Program-made: the position numbers and the translations under genes
Source of the DNA: an uncultured Porphyromonadaceae bacterium
GTDB taxonomy: Bacteria; Bacteroidota; Bacteroidia; Bacteroidales; Barnesiellaceae
NCBI GenBank assembly: GCA_900538555.1
Contig: UPYI01000018.1
Location: 14,480-78,479 of the forward strand
Direction of reading: 5' to 3'
Length of the DNA: 64,000 bases
Notes under the pieces: model-generated
What the model saw: only the letters and a program-made list of their open reading frames with translations
What the model was told of the DNA's origin: nothing
The model's database searches: none
Shown here: positions 10,322-18,065 of the stretch, one piece after another
How the letters are laid out: every line of letters begins with the position of its first letter
Numbering within the stretch: position 1 is the first letter of the stretch

Positions 10322-12832
10322 ATGAAATATTACAAACTACTTTTGACAGTTGCATTGGGCATGGCGACCGTTTCATCGTTCGCCGCACCGGCAAAACGAA
10401 ATCCTATCAAGGTTCAACAACCGGACGGGACAACCCTTACCGTCTTGTTACAAGGTGACGAATACCAGCATTTCTACACAACGACCGACAATCTGCCGAT
10501 CCGGAAATGCGAAGACGGCTATTTCCGGTATATGGAAAACAGCAACCGGACCGTCGGTAATGTAATCGCCCGAAACATTACGGAGCGCAGCAATGCCGAC
10601 AAATCTTATCTCGCCTCTTTACCGACCCAAGAGATCCGTTCAGTTTTGGTAAAACAGAATGCGAAGAACCGTGTCGCAAATAAAAGAGGTTTGCGTTCGC
10701 AAGTTCCGCAATACGCTAAATCGGAAGAGCCGGTACACGGCTTGATCATTTTGGTTGCCTTCAAAGATCAAGGATTCTCTTCGGTCGGAACCAACGAAGC
10801 GTTCACTGAAATGATGAATGCGGAAGGCTATTCGAAAAACAGAGCCATAGGCAGTGCCCGCGACTATTTTATCTCACAATCGAACGGCAAGTTCAAACCG
10901 GTATTCGATGTAGTAGGTCCTGTAACCCTGACTCGGAATATGGCATACTACGGAGGCAACGATTATAACGACAACGACATCCGTCCGGAAGAGATGATCG
11001 TCGATGCTTGCCAGGCAGCCGACAAGTTAGGCGTTGATTTCTCCCAATACGACTTGAATAACGACGGGGAAATCGACCTCGTATATGTAATCTATGCCGG
11101 ATACAGCGAAGCCGCAGGTGCCGATGCCAACACCATTTGGCCGCATGCTTGGGCTGTATATGACGGTGCACAAAAAACAGCGACCGTAGACGGATTGCTC
11201 ATCAACAACTACGCTTGTTCTTCGGAGTTGGACGGAACAGACGGACTTGAACTCGACGGCATCGGTACATTCTGCCACGAGTACAGCCATACGCTCGGAC
11301 TTCCGGACTTCTACAATACGGAAGATTCGTACGACTTTACTATGGATGCATGGAGCATTATGGACTACGGATGTTACAACAACGACGGCAAAGTGCCCTT
11401 GGGATATTCTGCATACGAACGCGAATACGTTGGCTGGATGACGATCGAAGATTTGGGCGATACCCCCCAAAGCATCCGGTTGGAGAATCTGGCAGACAGC
11501 CAAAAAGCATACAAAATAGTTTCAGATCGAAACGCCAATGAATATTTCGTATTCGAAAACCGCCAACAGACCGGCTGGGATGCTTACATGGAGGCTTCCG
11601 GCTTGATGATCACAGCTGTCGCATACGATCAGACGGCATGGGATAATAACGATTTGAACAACGGATACAAAAAACGGATGTATGTGGTTGCCGCCGACAA
11701 CAGCTATTCAAGCCGTACCTTATACGGTGACCTCTACCCTTACGCCGGCAACAACACGTTTACCAAAACAAGCCGTCCGGCATCCACGACTTACAGCGGC
11801 TATACTCTCGACCGCCCGGTAACAGAGATCACCCACAAAGACGGCATCATCACATTCGACTATATGGGTGGAGCCAGTGCATTCCCCACACCGGTAGCTA
11901 CCGCAGCAACCGATATCAAATCGGCTTCGTTTACCGCCAACTGGAATGCAGTGGAAGGAGCAACCAGCTATACACTGCAAGTAGATAAAGTGAATAAAGA
12001 CCTGCAAGTCGTATTCTCCGAAAACTTCGACCTATTCACCAAGCACGAAAGTACAAATATCTCGTCTACCCTCGATACTTACACTCAAACCAAAGGTTGG
12101 GGCGGACAGAATGTATTCTGTTATTCGACAGAGTGCAAATTGGGCAGCAAAAGCAATGACGGGAATCTGGTAACTCCGGCTATCGACCTGTCGGGCAATA
12201 ACGGAGCATTCACCGTTTCGTTCGATGCCCGCTCTTTCGGAACAGACAACTCGTCGGTAGTGGTGTACCTTTGGGGTAATGCCGATGCCGAACAAATCGT
12301 TCCGTTAGAAAGCACGAACACGACGATCTCCCTCAACTTCACGGGCGGTACAAGCAATAGCCAAATCGTCATCGAAGGTGAAAGCCGCATCATTATCGAC
12401 AACCTCGCAATCAGTTCCGCCACCGCATCGTCGGGCGACAACGATCCGAACACATATCCGTTGATATTCACGGATATTACCGGAACATCATACACCGTTA
12501 GCGGATTGGCAGAAGGCAACGACTACCTTTATAAGGTGAAGGCTGTCGGCGCAGAAGGCGAATCGTCGTTCTCGAACACGATCACAGTTTCCCTGTCCAA
12601 TAATAACTCGGCAGTAGAAAAGATCGGATCGGAAACCCGAATCTACGGTATGAACGGCAATCAAATCGCCATCCACTGTGAGAGACCGAGCGAAGTAACG
12701 GTTTACAGCATTACCGGAGCGCAAATATTGCGCCAACAAATCGGAGCAGGCTTCAACGCAATAGCCATGAATGTTCCGGGTATGTACATCGTGAAATGCG
12801 GTGATACCATAACGAAAGTGAGAGTAAAATAA
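10322..12832 (+). CDS. Secreted M6-family metalloprotease with C-terminal sorting-like domain
   Basis: 836 aa with a signal peptide (cleavage near SSFA-APA). The catalytic domain carries the zinc motif HEYSH at residues 319-323, followed by TLGLPDFYN and the Met-turn-like SIMDYG, as in M6 (immune inhibitor A-like) peptidases. A Ca-binding-like loop DLNNDGEIDLVY precedes it. After residue 525 come a fibronectin-III-like piece, a jelly-roll 'cleaved adhesin'-like domain and a second Fn3 half. The end (GMYIVKCGDTITKVRVK) is like a type IX secretion C-terminal domain. It likely degrades host or dietary protein outside the cell. The stop codon lies within a family C repeat. Confidence 0.88.
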   Translation: MKYYKLLLTVALGMATVSSFAAPAKRNPIKVQQPDGTTLTVLLQGDEYQHFYTTTDNLPIRKCEDGYFRYMENSNRTVGNVIARNITERSNADKSYLASLPTQEIRSVLVKQNAKNRVANKRGLRSQVPQYAKSEEPVHGLIILVAFKDQGFSSVGTNEAFTEMMNAEGYSKNRAIGSARDYFISQSNGKFKPVFDVVGPVTLTRNMAYYGGNDYNDNDIRPEEMIVDACQAADKLGVDFSQYDLNNDGEIDLVYVIYAGYSEAAGADANTIWPHAWAVYDGAQKTATVDGLLINNYACSSELDGTDGLELDGIGTFCHEYSHTLGLPDFYNTEDSYDFTMDAWSIMDYGCYNNDGKVPLGYSAYEREYVGWMTIEDLGDTPQSIRLENLADSQKAYKIVSDRNANEYFVFENRQQTGWDAYMEASGLMITAVAYDQTAWDNNDLNNGYKKRMYVVAADNSYSSRTLYGDLYPYAGNNTFTKTSRPASTTYSGYTLDRPVTEITHKDGIITFDYMGGASAFPTPVATAATDIKSASFTANWNAVEGATSYTLQVDKVNKDLQVVFSENFDLFTKHESTNISSTLDTYTQTKGWGGQNVFCYSTECKLGSKSNDGNLVTPAIDLSGNNGAFTVSFDARSFGTDNSSVVVYLWGNADAEQIVPLESTNTTISLNFTGGTSNSQIVIEGESRIIIDNLAISSATASSGDNDPNTYPLIFTDITGTSYTVSGLAEGNDYLYKVKAVGAEGESSFSNTITVSLSNNNSAVEKIGSETRIYGMNGNQIAIHCERPSEVTVYSITGAQILRQQIGAGFNAIAMNVPGMYIVKCGDTITKVRVK

Positions 12833-13017
12833 ACTGCAAGCCGAGCGCAGAAGCGGTCAAGTGAAAACTTGAACCGATTATGCCGAGGCGAAGCGTTTAT
12901 TGAAAACCCAAAAGTTTAAAATAAACTGCAAGCCGAGCGCAGAAGCCGTCAAGAGAAACTTGAACGGATTATGCCGAGGCGAAGCGTTTATTGAAAACCC
13001 AAAAAGTTTAAAATAAA
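12829..13017 (+). repeat. Dispersed repeat family C, two tandem copies
   Basis: Two units with a 92-bp period, each running from TAAACTGCAAGCCGAGCGC through an inner inverted repeat (TCAAGT..ACTTGA in the first copy) and ATGCCGAGGCGAAGCG to GTTTAAAA. The first copy contains the TAA stop of the M6 protease. Single copies lie near 17245 and 63184. The shared core with families A and B is GCTCTCGGCTT/CTCGGCATA, read on the other strand. Confidence 0.85.
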
Positions 13018-13034
13018 CACACGACACACTACGC

Positions 13035-13074
13035 AAAGAAACGGTTGGGCTCGATGCCCGACCGTTTCTTTTTA
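13035..13074 (+). terminator. Terminator after the M6 protease
   Basis: AAAGAAACGGT pairs with ACCGTTTCTTT, with GGGC/GCCC extending the stem and a TTTTT tail. It lies beyond the two repeat copies, so the repeats would be part of the protease mRNA. Confidence 0.85.
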
Positions 13075-13192
13075 TTACAGATTCTCAACAGCCCGGCTCA
13101 ACCCATAGAAGAACCGGTTCATTTTCGGAAGTCCATGCAGCGAACGGCGAACTTTCCCGCTCCACCCTTCTTCTTTTTTCGAGATAAAATAA

Positions 13193-13200
13193 TACCTTTG
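13193..13200 (+). promoter_or_regulatory. Promoter of AraC-type gene (-7 box)
   Basis: TACCTTTG matches TAnnTTTG and lies 22 bp before the ATG at 13223, giving a very short leader. Confidence 0.5.
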
Positions 13201-13222
13201 AATCTGAAACCGACCCAAGAAT

Positions 13223-14074
13223 ATGCCGCAACAACTTCCACAACATAAAGCCCTTATCCTTTCGGATTTCGGAGTACAACTTCGCAGAGTTACTTTTGCA
13301 GAAGAGAAAAACAAACCGGTGACCTATCCTCATCAAGACGACTATTATATCATCGGCATGGTTGAAAAAGGAAGTGGGTCCGGTATCATCGATTTTAAAG
13401 AGTGCAACTTCTCTCAGGGTGACGTATTTCTTATACAACCGGGACAGGTACACCGGTTCATCGGTTCAAATGATGTAGAAGGCTGGATACTTTTTACCGA
13501 CAGCAGTTTCGTCGGAGACGCGGAGAAAAACATCTTCGACAATTTTCTGTTGTTCGCCTCATCGGTCAAGGTCGGTATACAACGGATGAACGAGCTGAAA
13601 CAGATTGCTTCTATCCTTGCAGACCGAATCGGTCGTGCCTCCGACAAACAGTCCAAGACAACTGCAAGGCGGCTAACGGAAACGTTTGTCAGTATCGTTG
13701 CCGAGACGGTACAGGAAACCGGATTGCAGCACATCAAGTCCAGCCGCAGACAAATTGAAATCGTTCTTGCATTCCGGCATCTGCTAACAGAGCACCTTGC
13801 TGTAAACCGCTCCCCCTCCTACTACGCCTCACATCTGAACATCTCGCCCGCCTATCTGAACGAAGTGGTGAAAGAGGTTACAGGAATGAATGCCTCTTCG
13901 TATATCCGAAATGAAACGGTATTGCAGGCAAAGCGGCTGCTCGTCCATACCACCCTCGCCGTAAAAGAAATATCCGATCGGCTCGGCATAGACGATTATG
14001 CCTATTTTTCCCGGTTATTTACACAAACGGCTGGTGTAAGCCCCAGCGTATTCAGAGAAAGAAACCTCGAATAG
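13223..14074 (+). CDS. AraC-family transcriptional regulator with cupin sensor domain
   Basis: 283 aa. The N-terminal half has cupin features (HQDDYYIIGMV near 32, QPGQVHRF near 70), a likely ligand pocket. Residues about 175-280 form the double HTH of AraC proteins: ISPAYLNEVVKEVTGMNASS, then IDDYAYFSRLFTQTAGVSPS. It has its own promoter and lies 75 bp ahead of a ferredoxin/DUF4405 membrane gene in the same direction, a plausible but unproven target. Ligand unknown. Confidence 0.88.
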   Translation: MPQQLPQHKALILSDFGVQLRRVTFAEEKNKPVTYPHQDDYYIIGMVEKGSGSGIIDFKECNFSQGDVFLIQPGQVHRFIGSNDVEGWILFTDSSFVGDAEKNIFDNFLLFASSVKVGIQRMNELKQIASILADRIGRASDKQSKTTARRLTETFVSIVAETVQETGLQHIKSSRRQIEIVLAFRHLLTEHLAVNRSPSYYASHLNISPAYLNEVVKEVTGMNASSYIRNETVLQAKRLLVHTTLAVKEISDRLGIDDYAYFSRLFTQTAGVSPSVFRERNLE

Positions 14075-14149
14075 TCCAAGTAGCACCTCGTTTCGTCTAT
14101 CACCTTTTTGCTTCGCCCCACTTAATTTTGCAGTAAAAAAGGAACAAGG

Positions 14150-14791
14150 ATGAAAAGAATAACAACAGAGTACGTCGGGATGGATCCACGTCGTTGCGTG
14201 GCATGCTGGGAATGTGTGGATAACTGTCCGAAGGATGTTATCGGCAAGGTCGGTTTTCTATGGCACAAACACGCGGTATTCAAGAATGCCGATAGCTGCA
14301 TCGGCTGTAACAAGTGTATAAAAACCTGTCCTCACGGTGTATTTTTCAAGCCGGATGAAACCGCCGTCGCCCATCGGGCAAAGGTAAAAAAGAGTAGTGT
14401 CGGACAACGGCTGTTACCATTGACATTCGTTGTATCAGCCGTTACGGGTATCGGCTTGCATATCGCCGGACACGGAACCAGCCACGAGGTTTGGCACAAC
14501 TGGGCTGTAATACATGTCGTCGCAAGTGTTCTTTGGCTTGTATCCGCAGGATTTCACATCGGAAGACATCGGCATTGGTACAAGACACTCTTCGCAAAAG
14601 GGATCGGCAAAAAAAGCCGGATAACCTTCACTCTATCGGTAATCTTTCCGATAGTGGCGGTCACCGGCATATTGTTACTGGCGTTTGTAGACGGAGCGAA
14701 CTCGGATGTGGGATTATGGCATTACAAACTCGGTATCCTCCTGATCGGTCTTTCCCTGCTTCATGTTTTCCGTCGAAGAGTCCGAAAATGA
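14150..14791 (+). CDS. Ferredoxin-DUF4405 membrane protein
   Basis: 213 aa. The N-terminus carries two 4Fe-4S motifs, CVACWECVDNCP at about 16 and CIGCNKCIKTCP at about 51. The rest has four predicted membrane helices with histidines placed as in DUF4405 or cytochrome-b-like proteins (GIGLHIAGHG, HNWAVIHVVAS, SAGFHIGRHRHW, GLSLLHVF), which may bind haem. It probably passes electrons between a soluble donor and the membrane. A TAATTTTG box at 14123 may be its promoter, but without a well-placed -33 box. Partner enzymes are not encoded alongside. Confidence 0.8.
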   Translation: MKRITTEYVGMDPRRCVACWECVDNCPKDVIGKVGFLWHKHAVFKNADSCIGCNKCIKTCPHGVFFKPDETAVAHRAKVKKSSVGQRLLPLTFVVSAVTGIGLHIAGHGTSHEVWHNWAVIHVVASVLWLVSAGFHIGRHRHWYKTLFAKGIGKKSRITFTLSVIFPIVAVTGILLLAFVDGANSDVGLWHYKLGILLIGLSLLHVFRRRVRK

Positions 14792-14864
14792 TACACCCTA
14801 CCCGCTCATTCGCTTACGGATATTATAACGTCGGGATATTACCTTAAAATTACGGCAAGTAAAA

Positions 14865-15710
14865 TCAGATTTTCTCAAAGCAAACGGATACCCATTGCTT
14901 TTTCTCGTGATGATGTACATACCGCAATCCATTCCGTTCTGCCTCCTCACGGATAGAAGGAATATCCTGTTCGTAAAACCCGCTCATATATATACGGGCT
15001 CCGGGATTCATATATGCGACATAATATCGCATATTGTCCAATAAGATATTCCGGTTGATGTTGGCAAATACCAGATCGTACGTTTCACCACCCAGTTGTT
15101 CCGAACCGCCCAATCGTACCGATATGCTGTCGGCGACGCCATTCAGACGTACATTTTCAACGGCATTTTCGTAAGCGAACTCGTCGATGTCGATCGCTGT
15201 TACACGGGCTGCCCCACACATCCGAGCCAGAATCGCCAATACCGCAGTTCCGCACCCCATATCAAGTACGTTCTTTCCGGCAATATCGGCATGCAGAATT
15301 TCCGAAAGCATGAGGCTGGTCGTCTCGTGGTGCCCCGTACCGAATGCCATCTTCGGATCGATAAGTATGTCGTATTGCGCTTTCGGAACATCGGTATGAA
15401 AAGAACTATGGATAATACATTTGTCCTCGACCGCAATCGGCTTGAAGTAGTTTTTTTCCCACTCCTCGTTCCAATCCTGTCCGGGTACAAGTTCCGCAGC
15501 ATAGTCGCAACACACCTCCAACGGGAATTCGTCGAGCGTACGGTTCAATGCCTCCGCATCGAAAAGGGATTGTTGTATATAAGCCGTCAGCCCGTCTGTT
15601 TCCGGCACGAAACTTTCGTAGCCTATGTCTGCCAGATACGATGCCAATACATCCGTAACCGCCTCATTGCAAGGCTCGACGGATATTTTCACCTGCATAT
15701 AATCGTTCAT
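14865..15710 (-). CDS. prmA: Ribosomal protein L11 methyltransferase
   Basis: 281 aa. It shows the PrmA hallmarks: an N-terminal substrate domain, the PKMAFGTGHHETT motif near 123, the SAM-binding VLDMGCGTAVLAILA near 149, acidic AIDIDEFA and the ANINRNIL motif near 215. It trimethylates L11 in the cytoplasm. Met1 and Met5 are both possible starts. It is 9 bp downstream of a TPR gene and converges on the DUF4405 gene; no clear terminator was seen between. Confidence 0.93.
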   Translation of the reverse strand: MNDYMQVKISVEPCNEAVTDVLASYLADIGYESFVPETDGLTAYIQQSLFDAEALNRTLDEFPLEVCCDYAAELVPGQDWNEEWEKNYFKPIAVEDKCIIHSSFHTDVPKAQYDILIDPKMAFGTGHHETTSLMLSEILHADIAGKNVLDMGCGTAVLAILARMCGAARVTAIDIDEFAYENAVENVRLNGVADSISVRLGGSEQLGGETYDLVFANINRNILLDNMRYYVAYMNPGARIYMSGFYEQDIPSIREEAERNGLRYVHHHEKKQWVSVCFEKI

Positions 15711-15719
15711 ATCCTATGT

Positions 15720-16472
15720 TTAATCGTTGTTCTTTCTTATTTTTTCCTGTACGCGAGGATAGAGTGTTTCCGTTACAAACGTATATTGCGGATATTCTTT
15801 CATCAACCATGCATACATTTCGGATGCCTTTTCGAGCTGCCCGCTTTTTTCATACGAAAGCCCAATCGTCACCAACAGTTGCAAATATAGCCAATTTTCG
15901 CGAATCTCGTCCGGGTTTTGTTCAAACAACTTCCGGGCATCTTCGTAGTACGCGATAGACTTTTCGATATCACCGCCCAACATATCGGGCATATAAAGGA
16001 ATACATTACCGTAAAGTATCTTCAACCACGGGTCGTCGGGCTGCTTGTTGTAGGCACTCCGCACATCGGAGAGCATACCGACAGCAAGTATCGTCGCCTT
16101 CATCGGGCTCAATGCGATACGGAAGCCGGTGATGTTGGCACGCAATGCCAGCAACCGCATACTTTCGGGATAACGTTTTACATACGATTTCGCCAACGGG
16201 ACCAAATGCAACAGGCAATCGGATGCCTCATCTTTCTTTTTCTTATCGAGGTAGTGCCCTACCAAGCCGTAATATCCGCAAATGATTTCTTCCGCGCCTT
16301 CGCGCGTATCGCAGTCGGGATCGGACTGCATCTCCTGTAAAATCGGAGCCCACTGCATCATCTGCCGTTCGACAAACAACCGGTACAACTCCGCCCTATA
16401 TTCAGACAATGGTCTGGCATTCGCTGCCAAGCACAAAAATACCAGACAGCACCCTATCGTTATTCGTTTCAT
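15720..16472 (-). CDS. Exported TPR-like protein
   Basis: 250 aa with a short signal peptide (cleaved near ANA-RPL). The mature protein is helical with TPR-like pairs, e.g. LLVTIGLSYEKSGQLEKASE and MYAWLMKEYPQY near 210-230. No enzyme motif. It precedes prmA by 9 bp and is probably co-transcribed with it and with the small envelope genes upstream. Role unknown. Confidence 0.72.
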   Translation of the reverse strand: MKRITIGCCLVFLCLAANARPLSEYRAELYRLFVERQMMQWAPILQEMQSDPDCDTREGAEEIICGYYGLVGHYLDKKKKDEASDCLLHLVPLAKSYVKRYPESMRLLALRANITGFRIALSPMKATILAVGMLSDVRSAYNKQPDDPWLKILYGNVFLYMPDMLGGDIEKSIAYYEDARKLFEQNPDEIRENWLYLQLLVTIGLSYEKSGQLEKASEMYAWLMKEYPQYTFVTETLYPRVQEKIRKNND

Positions 16473-16524
16473 CCTTTTATTTTTAATGTCAATCTATGGC
16501 TGTACGCCACACCTGCCGCATGCG

Positions 16525-16812
16525 TTATCGACGGAAACGACGTATCATGCGCACAATTCTATTATAAATACGGTAGCCCCACAACGCCGATTCGAAAATA
16601 GAAAAGCCAGCCAACATATTCTTACCGAAAAATCCCCATATCGAGCGGGTCTGTTTGACCGGGCTCACCATCTGGGTATATGTATTTTCCAACACATTTC
16701 TTTGCATGGCTATCTCGGCAAGCAGTTCCGCTTTCCGTTCTCTCAACTCCTTTAATGTCATTCCGCCGGCAGCGGGTATTTGTTTATCGGATATCTGTTT
16801 ATACTGTGTCAT
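16525..16812 (-). CDS. Small hypothetical protein, envelope-associated
   Basis: 95 aa. A helical charged stretch (LKELRERKAELLAEIAMQRN, about 20-39) is followed by a weakly hydrophobic part (FGKNMLAGFSIFESALWGY) and a strongly basic tail (RIVRMIRRFRR). It begins 12 bp after the holin-like gene, in the YtxH/holin-like/small-protein set common in Bacteroidales and Proteobacteria. No family was recognised with certainty. Confidence 0.65.
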   Translation of the reverse strand: MTQYKQISDKQIPAAGGMTLKELRERKAELLAEIAMQRNVLENTYTQMVSPVKQTRSIWGFFGKNMLAGFSIFESALWGYRIYNRIVRMIRRFRR

Positions 16813-16824
16813 ATCGGTCTTGCT

Positions 16825-17232
16825 CTATTGTTCTACATTGAGGTCTTCTTCCCGACTATCCGACGATGCGGAGTCTTCCTTATCATTATCGGACAATAAC
16901 ACTTTGGTGAGAAATCGGGTGATCGGATTTATAATCAACGGAGTACGGAATACGATCACAACGACGGCACACAGCAGTGCAATCCCAGCCAAAACGGCAT
17001 AGCTCCACATCAATCCGATATAAGGCTCCATCAGATAAACCAATGCAAACGAAAGGTAAAACATAGCACCGGTCATGAATATCAGTGCCAAGATCAATAC
17101 CAACGTCATCGACCCGATCAGACTGATCTTCTCGGTGGCTGTCAGTTTTACATAATCGAACTGTAAAGTCAAATATTTTTTACCCTCTTCAAAAATTTGT
17201 CTGAAAGAGGAGCGGTTATCTGTATCCGGCAT
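16825..17232 (-). CDS. Phage holin superfamily (DUF1469/YqjE-like) membrane protein
   Basis: 135 aa from the ATG at 17232. The frame stays open upstream, but those codons are a family C repeat, so the shorter start (MPDTDNRSS) is preferred. Two hydrophobic segments at about 45-70 and 80-105 and an amphipathic N-terminus (FRQIFEEGKKYLTLQFDYVK) match the Actinobacterial-holin/YqjE type. The tail is acidic. Despite the family name such proteins are envelope or stress proteins, not phage lysis genes. Confidence 0.78.
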   Translation of the reverse strand: MPDTDNRSSFRQIFEEGKKYLTLQFDYVKLTATEKISLIGSMTLVLILALIFMTGAMFYLSFALVYLMEPYIGLMWSYAVLAGIALLCAVVVIVFRTPLIINPITRFLTKVLLSDNDKEDSASSDSREEDLNVEQ

Positions 17233-17244
17233 AAATGATGTATT

Positions 17245-17340
17245 AAAATAAACGCATCGCCTCGGCATAATCGGTTCAAGTTCCACTCGACCGCATTTGC
17301 TCTCGGCTTGCTGTTTATTGAAAACTGAAAGTTTAAAATA
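17245..17340 (+). repeat. Dispersed repeat, single family C copy (inverted)
   Basis: ATAAACGCATCGCCTCGGCA, then TAATCGGTTCAAG, GCTCTCGGCTTGC and GTTTATTG, is the reverse complement of the units at 12829-13017 with substitutions. It lies just before the start of the holin-like gene and creates a spurious N-terminal extension. Confidence 0.8.
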
Positions 17341-17411
17341 GATGCAACGGAATACTGCTTGAAATTCGATTCAAACAGTATCCCGATACTTTTCCAGAAA
17401 AGTTCACTCGG

Positions 17412-17618
17412 TTATTCTTCTACCTTCGCAGCTTTCCCTTTGATTTTTTCTACGATCTTCTCAACGTCTTCTTTGGTCATAGGCACACCTTTTTCCTCCA
17501 AAGAGTGACGAATACGCGATCTGGTCTCTTCGCCTTTTTCGGGAGCGAACAAAACACCTGCCATAACACCCACGGCTGCCCCGCCGAGAAATGCCAATAA
17601 TGTTCCTAAATTTTTCAT
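17412..17618 (-). CDS. YtxH domain small membrane protein
   Basis: 68 aa from the ATG at 17618. LGTLLAFLGGAAVGVMAGVL is the single membrane segment, followed by FAPEKGEETR, the YtxH signature, and a charged helix. Upstream in-frame codons include a TATCTTTG promoter box (17719-17726, minus), so they are untranslated. YtxH proteins are general-stress envelope proteins. It precedes the holin-like gene by about 180 bp. Confidence 0.82.
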   Translation of the reverse strand: MKNLGTLLAFLGGAAVGVMAGVLFAPEKGEETRSRIRHSLEEKGVPMTKEDVEKIVEKIKGKAAKVEE

Positions 17619-17718
17619 AACGTTTAAGTATTGAGTATTGTTTTTAATTAAAAAAAGCCCTTCATCTTCGGCGATATTCCCAGCAAATAGGAGTGCTATC
17701 CGACAAGTAACCTTTTTC

Positions 17719-17726
17719 CAAAGATA
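17719..17726 (-). promoter_or_regulatory. Promoter of ytxH-like gene (-7 box)
   Basis: TATCTTTG on the minus strand, an exact TAnnTTTG match, about 100 bp before the ATG at 17618. The -33 box is unclear. Confidence 0.45.
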
Positions 17727-17824
17727 ACAAAAATCATAACAGGTTGTTACACCTCTACTCATATATTAAACTTTTTTACAAAAATCATACACGCAACAAT
17801 ATAACAAGGATTTCGACTTATATT

Positions 17825-18045
17825 TATCTTTGTAGAAGATAAGCTGCGCCTCAACATAGATCAAGTAAACTCATCTCTGTATTCGGCTTGCATTATCTTT
17901 GTAGAAGATAAGCTGCACCTCGGCATAGTTCAAATAAATTTGACTCTGCTCTCGGTTTGCACTATCTTTGCCCTAAGCGAAAATAGGCTGCACCTCGACA
18001 TAGTTCAAATAAATTTGACTCTGCTCTCGGTTTGCACTATCTTTG
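17825..18045 (+). repeat. Tandem promoter-bearing repeats (family B) before uvrA
   Basis: Four TATCTTTG boxes at 17825, 17894, 17963 and 18038 mark three tandem units of 69, 69 and 75 bp. Each unit has CTCGGCATAG or a variant, TCAAATAAATTTGA as inner inverted repeat, then CTCTGCTCTCGG. In the last two copies TTTG at 17939-17942 and 18014-18017 is exactly 20 bp from TATCTTTG, a complete Bacteroidetes promoter. The fourth box is 20 bp before the uvrA start codon. Confidence 0.9.
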
Positions 18046-18065
18046 CCCCCGGAAACAAAATATAT

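Noticed and set aside
16825..17232. Prophage lysis gene (holin)
   Set aside because: No other phage gene is nearby, and the sequence fits the YqjE/DUF1469 envelope type beside YtxH.
17940..18065. Longer uvrA start giving 42 extra residues
   Set aside because: Those codons are the tandem promoter repeats (the peptide itself repeats TLLSVCTIFA); transcription starts within or after them.
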